Part shown: positions 1 through 6,988 of the stretch, in pieces
Position numbering within the stretch: position 1 is the stretch's first letter
Layout: the number at the start of each line of letters is the position of its first letter
Source of the DNA: Pseudobutyrivibrio ruminis DSM 9787
GTDB taxonomy: Bacteria; Bacillota; Clostridia; Lachnospirales; Lachnospiraceae
Reading direction: 5' to 3'
DNA: 64,000 nt
NCBI RefSeq assembly: GCF_900218035.1
Contig: NZ_OBMR01000013.1
Coordinates: forward strand, 1-64,000
Program-made: the position numbers and the translations under genes
Notes under the pieces: generated by a model
Told to the model about the DNA's origin: nothing
What the model saw: the letters and a program-made list of their open reading frames with translations, nothing else
Database searches by the model: none

Positions 1-102
1 AAGGAAATAAGATCCCTTATAGACGATAAGGTAGATAGGTTCAAGGTGTAAGTGCGGTAACGCATTCAGCTGATGAATACTAATAGATCGAAGGTTTATT
101 CT
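1..102 (+). rRNA. 23S rRNA, 3' end (partial)
   Basis: The first ~100 bases match the conserved 3' terminal part of bacterial 23S rRNA from memory of the consensus: the ATCCCTTATAGACGATAAGG stretch, then GGTGTAAGTGCGGTAACGC, then GCTGATGAATACTAATAGATCG. The gene begins before the window. The exact 3' end is approximate, because the terminal stem pairs with the unseen 5' end. No 5S rRNA follows before the tRNA at 178. Confidence 0.93.
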
Positions 103-177
103 AAAAGGAAGATGTGTAGCGAATTTTCGGACACTAAGTTTTACTGTGTGAAGTTTTGAGGTTGTTATTTATAACAA

Positions 178-250
178 GCCGATGTGGCTCAATTGGCAGA
201 GCAGCTGATTTGTAATCAGCAGGTTATCGGTTCGAGTCCGATCATCGGCT
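178..250 (+). tRNA. tRNA-Thr (anticodon TGT)
   Basis: The 73-nt sequence folds as a tRNA. Acceptor GCCGATG pairs with CATCGGC and leaves discriminator T. The D stem is GCTC/GAGC. Anticodon stem GCTGA/TCAGC carries loop TTTGTAA, giving anticodon TGT (Thr, ACA and wobble codons). The T arm is ATCGG-TTCGAGT-CCGAT. The 3' CCA is not encoded. It lies ~75 nt after the 23S end and is probably cotranscribed with the rRNA operon. Confidence 0.97.
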
Positions 251-258
251 TTGACTTT

Positions 259-294
259 AAATCGCATGCTTAATAGCTTGCGATTTTTTTTTAT
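259..294 (+). terminator. Intrinsic terminator of the rRNA/tRNA-Thr transcript
   Basis: AAATCGCATGCT and AGCTTGCGATTT form a 12-bp stem with one mismatch and a short loop, followed by a run of about nine T. It sits 9 nt after the tRNA. Confidence 0.9.
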
Positions 295-323
295 AATTTT
301 TTATTATATGTGGGGATTGTATT

Positions 324-1454
324 GTGGAAGCTATAAAACATTTTATTAAAAATGAAATTGTACTGTGTGTAGCATTGGTTTTATCAATTATTTCTTGCTT
401 TTTTGTCCATCCAAGTAGGGATTATTTTAACTATATTGATTATCGTACGCTTAGTATTCTTTTATCTTTGATGATAACAATGGCTGGCTTTCAGAGATTA
501 TCAGTATTTAGACAGATAGGTGAAATACTGGTTGGTAAGATGAATTCTATACGAGGTATAGTTTTGATCTTATTGGGATTGTGCTTTTTTTCAAGTATGT
601 TTATTACAAATGATGTAGCACTGCTAACATTTGTACCATTTTCTATAATTACACTTTCAATCTCAAATAGAAAAGATTTGTTTATTATTGTTATCGTACT
701 TGAAACGATTGCGGCAAATCTTGGAAGCATGCTAATTCCTTTGGGAAATCCACAAAATCTCTATTTATATTCATTATCAAATATGAATTTGTTAAGCTTT
801 ATTTCTATAATGTTACCTTATAGTATATGTGCATTCATCCTTTTAGTTTTAAGCACATATTTATTTGTGAAAGATGCTCCTGTATCTGGTTCAGGGGATT
901 CAAAAAAGGTATATAACAGAACACCGTATGAAAAGAAATTGATTAGATTATATATATTTGCATTTTTAGCATCATTATTAGTAGTGGCAAGGATAATACC
1001 TTATTATGTTTCTTTGATAGTAGTAATTCTATTGGTTGTGATATTTGATAGAAGAGTGCTTAGAAAGCCTGATTATTCTTTACTGTTTACTTTTGTTTTT
1101 CTATTTGTATTCATTGGTAACATGAAGAATATATCAATTATTAGTACTTTTTTAGAAGCGTTGATTAAGAACAATGAAGTGATAGTTTCAGTTTTTCTGA
1201 GTCAGTTTATAAGCAATGTGCCTGCAGCTATACTTTGTTCAGGATTTACAAATGATATACCAAAACTGATTATAGGCACGAATCTAGGTGGATTAGGGAC
1301 TCTTATTGCTTCAATGGCAAGCCTTATTTCATTTAAACAATATAGCTATATTGATGGAGCTGATAGCAAAAAATACATTAAAGTATTTTCTATATTTAAT
1401 ATTGTTTTTTTAATTATTATGCTTATAGAGTATACGATTATATATTTGGTATAA
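324..1454 (+). CDS. SLC13/ArsB-type (citrate transporter family) permease
   Basis: A 376-aa, very hydrophobic protein with about ten predicted membrane segments. Two family-like motifs are visible: ITNDVALLTFVPF near residue 95 and GSMLIPLGNPQNLYLYS near residue 133, which resemble the paired re-entrant motifs (NDxxL, GNPxN) of the ion transporter superfamily (CitMHS, ArsB, NhaD, SLC13). It probably moves an anion or dicarboxylate across the cytoplasmic membrane; the substrate cannot be read. The GTG start at 324 follows a GGGGAT site. It is monocistronic between two terminators. At 376 aa it is somewhat shorter than typical members (about 420 to 450), but both halves seem present. Confidence 0.8.
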   Translation: MEAIKHFIKNEIVLCVALVLSIISCFFVHPSRDYFNYIDYRTLSILLSLMITMAGFQRLSVFRQIGEILVGKMNSIRGIVLILLGLCFFSSMFITNDVALLTFVPFSIITLSISNRKDLFIIVIVLETIAANLGSMLIPLGNPQNLYLYSLSNMNLLSFISIMLPYSICAFILLVLSTYLFVKDAPVSGSGDSKKVYNRTPYEKKLIRLYIFAFLASLLVVARIIPYYVSLIVVILLVVIFDRRVLRKPDYSLLFTFVFLFVFIGNMKNISIISTFLEALIKNNEVIVSVFLSQFISNVPAAILCSGFTNDIPKLIIGTNLGGLGTLIASMASLISFKQYSYIDGADSKKYIKVFSIFNIVFLIIMLIEYTIIYLV

Positions 1455-1456
1455 GA

Positions 1457-1484
1457 AAAGCCTCGTGCTCAGCACGAGGCTTTT
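1457..1484. terminator. Bidirectional intrinsic terminator
   Basis: AAAGCCTCGTGC and GCACGAGGCTTT form a perfect stem with a three-base loop. It has A-rich sequence upstream and T-rich sequence downstream, so it can end the permease (+) and the convergent small membrane-protein pair (-). Confidence 0.92.
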
Positions 1485-1490
1485 AATCTT

Positions 1491-1796
1491 TTAGTTTGAT
1501 AATGAATGTCTAATTACGCCTTTTGGATCTTTAATTAAGATAAAGACAATCCAAATAACAAGTGCTAATGCAATAACAGAAAAACCGAGGAATGTATCAT
1601 TGATCATATCTTCCAAGGCTGGAGTAAAGTACTCGGCACGTAGTTCTGCATATTCGAAGATTGCATCTACGAACCACATAATTGATGCACCCCAAAACAT
1701 AAACATTAACACATGAAGTTGCATATCATTATTTTTGCGATTATACCATAATACTGTACTAATAACCGCAGCGATAACTGTAATCAGTAATGTCAT
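1491..1796 (-). CDS. Small membrane protein of unknown function (downstream member of a pair)
   Basis: I do not recognise this 101-aa protein. It has three predicted membrane helices (roughly residues 2-17, 28-48 and 68-88) with a short charged tail containing KDPKGVIRH. An acidic segment (residues 47-65, EYAELRAEYF and ALEDMIND) separates helices 2 and 3. It lies 10 bp downstream of the 125-aa membrane protein on the same strand and is preceded by AAGGGGG, so the two are very likely one transcript and may form a complex. No catalytic motif is visible. Confidence 0.7.
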   Translation of the reverse strand: MTLLITVIAAVISTVLWYNRKNNDMQLHVLMFMFWGASIMWFVDAIFEYAELRAEYFTPALEDMINDTFLGFSVIALALVIWIVFILIKDPKGVIRHSLSN

Positions 1797-1806
1797 ATTA
1801 TCCCCC

Positions 1807-2184
1807 TTAATTAGTTGTTTTCATTGTAGAAATAGGTCTTTTTACAATCATATCAGCTGTAACGCACATGCCAATCCAAATAACTGTTACTAGAACTGCC
1901 ATTGATACACCTACAGTTGCAATTTCATGAAGCATTTCCTGAGTATCTTCTGGATTAGACATTGCTGTTAAAAATGGGAAGAAAGGTTGTACTTCTCCGT
2001 GCCATACATGCTCAAATGCAAGTAAAGCAGAACCTCCCCATAAAAGATTTGAAAGCCATTTTAACTTTCTTGTCATAGGTACTGCCATGTTATCTTCATG
2101 TTTTTCTGTACCCTGTTTTTCCATTCTTTTCTTAATGATTGTTGTTACGACAGCTTCTCCAGCTGGAACAGTAAAGCAAGCCAT
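1807..2184 (-). CDS. Small membrane protein of unknown function (upstream member of a pair)
   Basis: The start is placed at 2184, where ATG is preceded by AAGGAGGGG with 4-5 nt spacing; a longer frame to 2259 lacks such a site. The product is 125 aa. It has an amphipathic N-terminus (MACFTVPAGEAVVTTI), a charged stretch (residues 18-45), a helix near 48-62 and a long C-terminal helix near 94-113. The segment AFEHVWHGEVQPFFPF includes two His that could bind metal or haem, but this is speculation. It probably works with the adjacent three-helix protein. I cannot assign a function. Confidence 0.72.
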   Translation of the reverse strand: MACFTVPAGEAVVTTIIKKRMEKQGTEKHEDNMAVPMTRKLKWLSNLLWGGSALLAFEHVWHGEVQPFFPFLTAMSNPEDTQEMLHEIATVGVSMAVLVTVIWIGMCVTADMIVKRPISTMKTTN

Positions 2185-2384
2185 AATTCCCCTCCTTAAA
2201 TGTATTGGTTGATTCAATTTTGTAATGAATCTCAAATAATTATAGCAGCGTAAAACCAAGTATTATAGGGGATTGCACTAATTCGTGTATTCAAAAAAAT
2301 ATAGCTGTTATTCCGATGAGGAATATCTTACATATTAATGATTAAATAAAAATGCTTATAGTCAAATACAATCCGTATTTTATT

Positions 2385-2412
2385 TTGAATTTTGGAGTAA
2401 AAGCGCTATAAT
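2385..2412 (+). promoter_or_regulatory. Sigma-A type promoter for the Dabb protein gene
   Basis: TTGAAT (2385-2390), a 16-bp spacer and a consensus TATAAT (2407-2412) lie ~55 bp before the ATG at 2467. The rest of 2185-2384 holds only a small TATTCC/GGAATA dyad (2309-2325) and no gene. Confidence 0.7.
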
Positions 2413-2466
2413 AGGCTTCGAGTTTGTTTTTTACTCAAAAGATATAATGTTAGAGAGAGAAAGAGA

Positions 2467-2769
2467 ATGTTAAAACAGGTAGTTATTTGGACATTACAGG
2501 ATAAATGTTTTGGCCCAAACCTTAGTGCTATTAAAGGCAATATTAAAACGAGATTCGAAGAGTTAAATGGACAGGTTCCAGGACTCAATAGAATTGAGGT
2601 ACACAGTGAGTGCATGAGTTCATCTAATGGTGATGTTATTATGGTAGCAGAATTTGAAGATGAAGCATCATTAAAGCAAAGAGAGAATAATGAAATGTGG
2701 AGTGCAGCAATGAAAGAGACAGTAGTTCCATTTGTTGATGTTACAACACATGTTGAGTATGCATATTAA
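2467..2769 (+). CDS. Dabb-family (stress-responsive A/B barrel) protein
   Basis: This 100-aa protein has the pattern of the Dabb ferredoxin-like barrel: an N-terminal MLKQVVIWTL strand, a central helix with the PGLNRIEVHSE segment, a DVIMVAEFEDEASLK strand-helix unit and a C-terminal THVEY strand. Family members are small dimeric proteins, often stress-induced, without one agreed reaction. The site AGAGAGAAAGAGA precedes the ATG. It is followed by the rubrerythrin gene, which fits a stress setting. Confidence 0.85.
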   Translation: MLKQVVIWTLQDKCFGPNLSAIKGNIKTRFEELNGQVPGLNRIEVHSECMSSSNGDVIMVAEFEDEASLKQRENNEMWSAAMKETVVPFVDVTTHVEYAY

Positions 2770-2867
2770 TAATGCACTAAATTGCACTAATTAATTTTAC
2801 ACAATATAAACTTTAGATGTGTTACAATCTTCTTATAGATACTATTAATGTATAAGGAGGATTTGTG

Positions 2868-3410
2868 ATGGCAGAAAACAAATATGCAGGTACTAAGACA
2901 GAGAAGAACCTTTGGGAAGCTTTTGCTGGCGAATCAATGGCAAGAAACAAATATACATATTTTGCATCAGTTGCAAAAAAGGCTGGTTATGAGCAGATCG
3001 CAGCGTTATTTTTAAAGACTGCTGATAACGAGAAAGAGCATGCAAAACTTTGGTTTAAAGCTCTTGGTGAAATAGGAGATACACCTGCCAATCTTTTACA
3101 TGCTGCAGAAGGCGAAAATGCTGAATGGACAGATATGTATGACAGAATGGCTAGAGAAGCTGAGGAAGAAGGTTTCCCAGAGCTTGCAGCACAGTTTAGA
3201 GGTGTAGGAGCTATTGAAAAGGAACACGAGGAAAGATATCGTAAGCTTTTAAATAATGTGGAAGCTATGGAGGTCTTCAAAAAGAGTGGTGTAACAATGT
3301 GGGAATGCCGCAATTGCGGACATATAGTTGTTGGAGTAGAAGCCCCTGAGGTTTGCCCAGTCTGCAAGCATCCAAAGGCATATTTTGAAGTAAGATCTGA
3401 AAACTATTAA
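2868..3410 (+). CDS. rbr: Rubrerythrin
   Basis: A 180-aa non-haem iron peroxidase that reduces H2O2 in anaerobes. The ferritin-like four-helix domain (about 1-140) shows the diiron ligand pattern: [23 protein letters not shown] and [11 protein letters not shown]. The C-terminal rubredoxin domain has CRNCGH (~145) and CPVCKHP (~163), the four Cys that bind one iron. The ATG at 2868 is chosen over the GTG three bases upstream because AAGGAGG sits 7 nt before it. It is typical of obligate anaerobes. A strong terminator follows. Confidence 0.96.
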   Translation: MAENKYAGTKTEKNLWEAFAGESMARNKYTYFASVAKKAGYEQIAALFLKTADNEKEHAKLWFKALGEIGDTPANLLHAAEGENAEWTDMYDRMAREAEEEGFPELAAQFRGVGAIEKEHEERYRKLLNNVEAMEVFKKSGVTMWECRNCGHIVVGVEAPEVCPVCKHPKAYFEVRSENY

Positions 3411-3416
3411 GATTAA

Positions 3417-3450
3417 TAAAAGCTGGAGCAAATAAGCTCCAGCTTTTTTA
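3417..3450. terminator. Bidirectional terminator between rbr and the YolD-like gene
   Basis: AAAAGCTGGAGC and GCTCCAGCTTTT pair around a six-base loop, with T or A runs on both sides. The T-run overlaps the stop codon of the convergent YolD-like gene. Confidence 0.92.
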
Positions 3451-3642
3451 TTCGTGAGATTTTTGGGCCTCTTCGTTAATCATATCTTCGTAACCGGTAA
3501 GAGCTGCAAAGGGTGCAAACTGAGCAGCACGATCATACAAGCTCATATGTGGATGGGTGAGAGATTGGTGGTGAGGCATATCGATTATATCTTTGTATAC
3601 GATTCGTGGGTCTGGTTCGTTTTTTCTATATTCTTTTGCCAT
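3448..3642 (-). CDS. YolD-like small protein, partner of the Y-family polymerase
   Basis: A 64-aa protein. ATG at 3642 is chosen because AAGGAG precedes it closely, whereas the longer frame reaches into the polymerase gene. The conserved core reads MPHHQSLTHPHMSLYDRAAQ, then FAPFAALTGYEDMI. This matches the small protein that commonly follows UvrX/ImuB-like polymerases in Firmicutes and is usually annotated YolD-like. It starts 13 bp after the polymerase stop, so both are one SOS-type operon. The family is thought to regulate or assist the polymerase; that role is inference. Confidence 0.8.
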   Translation of the reverse strand: MAKEYRKNEPDPRIVYKDIIDMPHHQSLTHPHMSLYDRAAQFAPFAALTGYEDMINEEAQKSHE

Positions 3643-3655
3643 AGTTTTACTCCTT

Positions 3656-5245
3656 TTATTCACCAGAAGAATGGCCACCAACTTGTTTATTGCGTTTCAT
3701 GGTCATGGCACCATCTTGGAGATTCATACCTTTTAGTACCGAATTTTTTCCAAATTTATCATGCATTGCCAGGGTGGCTTTTTGAAGCTTACGTTCTTTT
3801 TCAGCAGCTTTATCAGCCGCTTCTTTTTCCTTTTCCAATGCATTATAGTTAGTGAAAAGATCCATTTGGTAAGGCACATCATCCGGTATTTTATTAATAG
3901 GAATCAGATCACAGGCTACAACATTAATTCTGCGAACTAATAGATCAGAATCGATGATACGGTCGTATAGCTCAACCATTGTCTCCATAATTCTTTGGGT
4001 GGAGCTGGTCCAACGGTCTAAGTTGCCTGTCCCATGTGCATGATAAGGGATGGGGCGACCGAAGTGATCAACAGAAACTTTTCCAGTATAGTATTTATTT
4101 GTGCCGGCTATTTTAAAAGTAGATCGTCCTATACTTGAACCTTCTTTTTCAAATTCCAAGCTTGTTCTATCGTATCCGATGGTTAATTCAATCTTTTTGG
4201 TAACCAAATCCTTTCTTACTAAATCAAGAACCAAAAGCTCTGTCATTTCTTTGACTATGAGCCTAGCCTTGTCTGTAGTGTAAGGTTCCATAAGAACTTG
4301 ACCACTGGAAAGGCTGTTTGTTTGAGGTCTATAGCTTTTGATAGTGGCAATTTCGGTAGGCTCCCAACCCCATGCGTGGTCGATTAGTAGCTCGGCATTA
4401 ATACCTAATGCTTTATATAGGACATCCTCGCTGTATACGCTGGTGCGTGCAATATCTCCCATAGTAAATATGCCCAGTTTTGCAAGGCGACGGGCAATAC
4501 CACCACCTACGCGCCAAAAGTCTGTGATAGGCTGATGACACCAGAGAAGTTCACGATAGGTTCTTTCGTTCAGTTCAGCGATTCTAACACCCTGTTCATC
4601 CGCAGGAACGTGTTTGGCAACAATATCCATTGCTATTTTGGCAAGGTACATATTGGTCCCAATGCCAGCCGTTGCTGTGATGCCCGTTTCCTTAAGAACA
4701 TCACGAATCATACGCATTGCAAGCTCGTGAGCGGTACAAGAATAGGTATTTAAATAGCCTGTAACATCGATGAAGCACTCATCAATGGAATAAACATGAA
4801 TATCATCATCTGAAACATAACGAAGATAAATAGAAAAAATATAAGTGGATATTTCTTCATATCGTTTCATTCTAGGTGGAGCTGCAATATAAGCAAGCTC
4901 TAGCGAAGGATCTTTTTCCAACTCTACTGCATCAGAAGATGAACCTGTAAAGTGGTATTCTCCAGTTTCTGGATCCTTTGGAAGTAATCCTAAAGCAAGG
5001 GCACGACTAAAACGATCTGCATTTACCTCTTTTACTCTTTGGATGACTTCAAATAAACGGGCTCGACCTGAAATTCCATAGGCCTTCAGTGAAGGGCTGA
5101 CAGCTAGACAAATTGTTTTTTCGGTACGGGAGGAATCAGCCACAACCAGATTAGTAGTAAGTGGATCCAAGCCCCTATCAGTAAGCTCACAAGAAGCATA
5201 AAAGGACTTTAAATCGATAGCTATAAAAGCTCGATCCTTTTCCAT
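3656..5245 (-). CDS. Y-family (UmuC/DinB/UvrX-like) translesion DNA polymerase
   Basis: A 529-aa translesion polymerase. The N-terminal palm has IAIDLKSFYASCE (residues ~8-20, first catalytic Asp), and the YSIDECFIDVT motif (~150) supplies the second acidic pair. A helix-hairpin-helix-like region follows (VGGGIARRLAKLGIFTMGDI, ~245), then the little-finger domain (~310-430). The C-terminus is a long charged helix (470-529, rich in K and E), making it longer than DinB (~350 aa) and than UvrX of Bacillus (~410 aa). ATG at 5245 follows AAAGGAGG. A LexA-like box lies upstream. Confidence 0.92.
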   Translation of the reverse strand: MEKDRAFIAIDLKSFYASCELTDRGLDPLTTNLVVADSSRTEKTICLAVSPSLKAYGISGRARLFEVIQRVKEVNADRFSRALALGLLPKDPETGEYHFTGSSSDAVELEKDPSLELAYIAAPPRMKRYEEISTYIFSIYLRYVSDDDIHVYSIDECFIDVTGYLNTYSCTAHELAMRMIRDVLKETGITATAGIGTNMYLAKIAMDIVAKHVPADEQGVRIAELNERTYRELLWCHQPITDFWRVGGGIARRLAKLGIFTMGDIARTSVYSEDVLYKALGINAELLIDHAWGWEPTEIATIKSYRPQTNSLSSGQVLMEPYTTDKARLIVKEMTELLVLDLVRKDLVTKKIELTIGYDRTSLEFEKEGSSIGRSTFKIAGTNKYYTGKVSVDHFGRPIPYHAHGTGNLDRWTSSTQRIMETMVELYDRIIDSDLLVRRINVVACDLIPINKIPDDVPYQMDLFTNYNALEKEKEAADKAAEKERKLQKATLAMHDKFGKNSVLKGMNLQDGAMTMKRNKQVGGHSSGE

Positions 5246-5289
5246 ATGACTGACCTCCTTTCGTAATATTGCAACTTATATGTTATAAC

Positions 5290-5303
5290 CGAACACGCAT
5301 TCG
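5290..5303 (-). promoter_or_regulatory. Probable LexA (SOS) box
   Basis: On the minus strand the site reads CGAATGCGTGTTCG, one base from the Gram-positive SOS consensus CGAAC-N4-GTTCG. It lies ~45 bp upstream of the polymerase start, the normal place for LexA repression. A half-site-like CGAAC occurs at 5311. Confidence 0.75.
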
Positions 5304-5417
5304 TGTCAATCGAACATAGAAATATTTTGTAAAATACATAGATTTTGAGTAATGTAGTATACTGTTGTTAGATTTTTGAGTTTACAATCCAAATGAACAT
5401 TCAAATGGGGGACAACA

Positions 5418-6920
5418 ATGACAGAATTATTATCAGCTAAACAGATGCAGGCTTGTGATAAGAGAACCATTGAAAAACATGAAATACCATCTTTGGTTTT
5501 AATGGAAAGAGCGGCTCTTAAAGTAGTTGAAACTATAGAAAAAGAATGTGAGAATGCCAATAGTTTTTCAGTAGTTTGTGGTCCTGGAAATAACGGTGGT
5601 GATGGTGTTGCTATTGCAAGACTGTTGCGTCTAAAAGGTAAAACAGTAGACTGCATGGTGCTGGGAGACTCTGAAAAGTTTTCTGAGCAGTTAAAGCAGG
5701 AGATAAAAATTGCAGAAAGCTATGGGATGACAATTCACAATAAGCTAATTGAAGAATCTATAGAACAAGCTGATTTAACCATAGATGCTATGTTTGGCAT
5801 AGGTCTGTCACGAGGATTGTCAGGAGAGTATGATTATGCAGCAGCAATGATCAATCAAGGTGCAAATAGAGTTTTAGCTGTGGATATTCCTTCGGGCTAC
5901 AATGCAGATAGTGGAAAACTTTTAGGAGAAACTGGCGTAAGGGCGGACATAACTGTTACCTTTGCATATATGAAAAAAGGTATGCTGCTTGGTGATTGCA
6001 AAGCAGCTGTTGGAAAAATGGTTGTAGCAGATGTTGGAATCTACCTGGAAAGAGGAACAGACCAATATGAAATTTTAATAGATGATGATATTTTCAAATT
6101 TGTAAAGTCACGAGCTGTAGATGCTAATAAAGGTAGCTGTGGAAAGCTTCTTGTTATTGCAGGAAGTGAAAGCATATATGGGGCATGTTATCTTTCCGCC
6201 AAATCGGCTCTTACTACAGGTACAGGGCTGGTGAAAATTTATACTCACAAGAATAATATTGCAAGTATTCAGCAAAACTTACCTGAGGCAATGTATGCAG
6301 GATATGATGAATACAATGAAAAGGATTTGTCAGAGGAAATAAAATGGGCATCTACTGCTTTAATTGGCCCAGGTTTAGGAACATCTGGCATGTCAAAAAG
6401 AATTCTTAAGCAGATATTGAGGGAAGCAAATTATCCCCTAATAATTGATGCAGACGGAATAAATCTGTTAGCAGAAGAAGAGATGAAAGAACTATTCAAG
6501 GAAACTTCAGCAAGAGTACCTGTTGTTATTACTCCACATTTAAAAGAGATGGAGCGTTTGACGGGCGTTAAAGTGTCTGATATTAACTATAATATGGAGC
6601 AGGTAGCTATGGACTTTGCAAAAGAATATGGCTGCATAGTTGTGCTTAAAAATTTTACTTCGATTATCACAGATGGTACACAGGTCTCTTACGTAAATAG
6701 CGGTAATGAAGGCTTGGCAACCCCGGGTTCCGGAGATGTGTTGGCAGGAGTAATAGCATCATTAATATCTCAAAAGGTTAATCCACAGATAAGAGTGGCA
6801 GTTTGTGCGGCAACTCATCTTCATGGAAAGGCCGGTACTGAGGCATCAAAAAAATATGGGGTTAGAGGCGTGCTGGCTAGACATATAATTGATGAATTCG
6901 GGAATATTAAGGGGTTATAG
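5418..6920 (+). CDS. nnr: Bifunctional NAD(P)HX epimerase / ADP-dependent NAD(P)HX dehydratase
   Basis: A 500-aa two-domain repair enzyme for hydrated NADH/NADPH. The N-terminal YjeF-N domain (1-210) epimerises NAD(P)HX and shows GPGNNGGDGVAIARLL (~53) and VDIPSG (~155). The C-terminal ribokinase-like domain (~225-500) dehydrates the S-epimer using ADP and shows GPGLGTSG (~317), DADGINLLA (~343), VITPHLKEMERL (~370) and the PGSGDVLAGV anion-hole motif (~435; many homologues have GTGD). The length is normal for the fused form. GGGGGA precedes the ATG. Confidence 0.95.
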   Translation: MTELLSAKQMQACDKRTIEKHEIPSLVLMERAALKVVETIEKECENANSFSVVCGPGNNGGDGVAIARLLRLKGKTVDCMVLGDSEKFSEQLKQEIKIAESYGMTIHNKLIEESIEQADLTIDAMFGIGLSRGLSGEYDYAAAMINQGANRVLAVDIPSGYNADSGKLLGETGVRADITVTFAYMKKGMLLGDCKAAVGKMVVADVGIYLERGTDQYEILIDDDIFKFVKSRAVDANKGSCGKLLVIAGSESIYGACYLSAKSALTTGTGLVKIYTHKNNIASIQQNLPEAMYAGYDEYNEKDLSEEIKWASTALIGPGLGTSGMSKRILKQILREANYPLIIDADGINLLAEEEMKELFKETSARVPVVITPHLKEMERLTGVKVSDINYNMEQVAMDFAKEYGCIVVLKNFTSIITDGTQVSYVNSGNEGLATPGSGDVLAGVIASLISQKVNPQIRVAVCAATHLHGKAGTEASKKYGVRGVLARHIIDEFGNIKGL

Positions 6921-6988
6921 GCAATAGTTTCACAGTTATTTCACAATGTGGGCAAATTATTATTAGATAAATATGCTAATGTTATACT

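Noticed and set aside
2987-3367. 126-codon frame antisense to rubrerythrin
   Set aside because: It is a mirror of the codon bias of rbr; no start signal and a Ser/Ala-rich composition.
3454-3852. 132-codon open frame on the plus strand
   Set aside because: It runs antisense to the YolD-like gene and the end of the polymerase, has no ribosome-binding site and an odd composition (many Trp, His, Phe).
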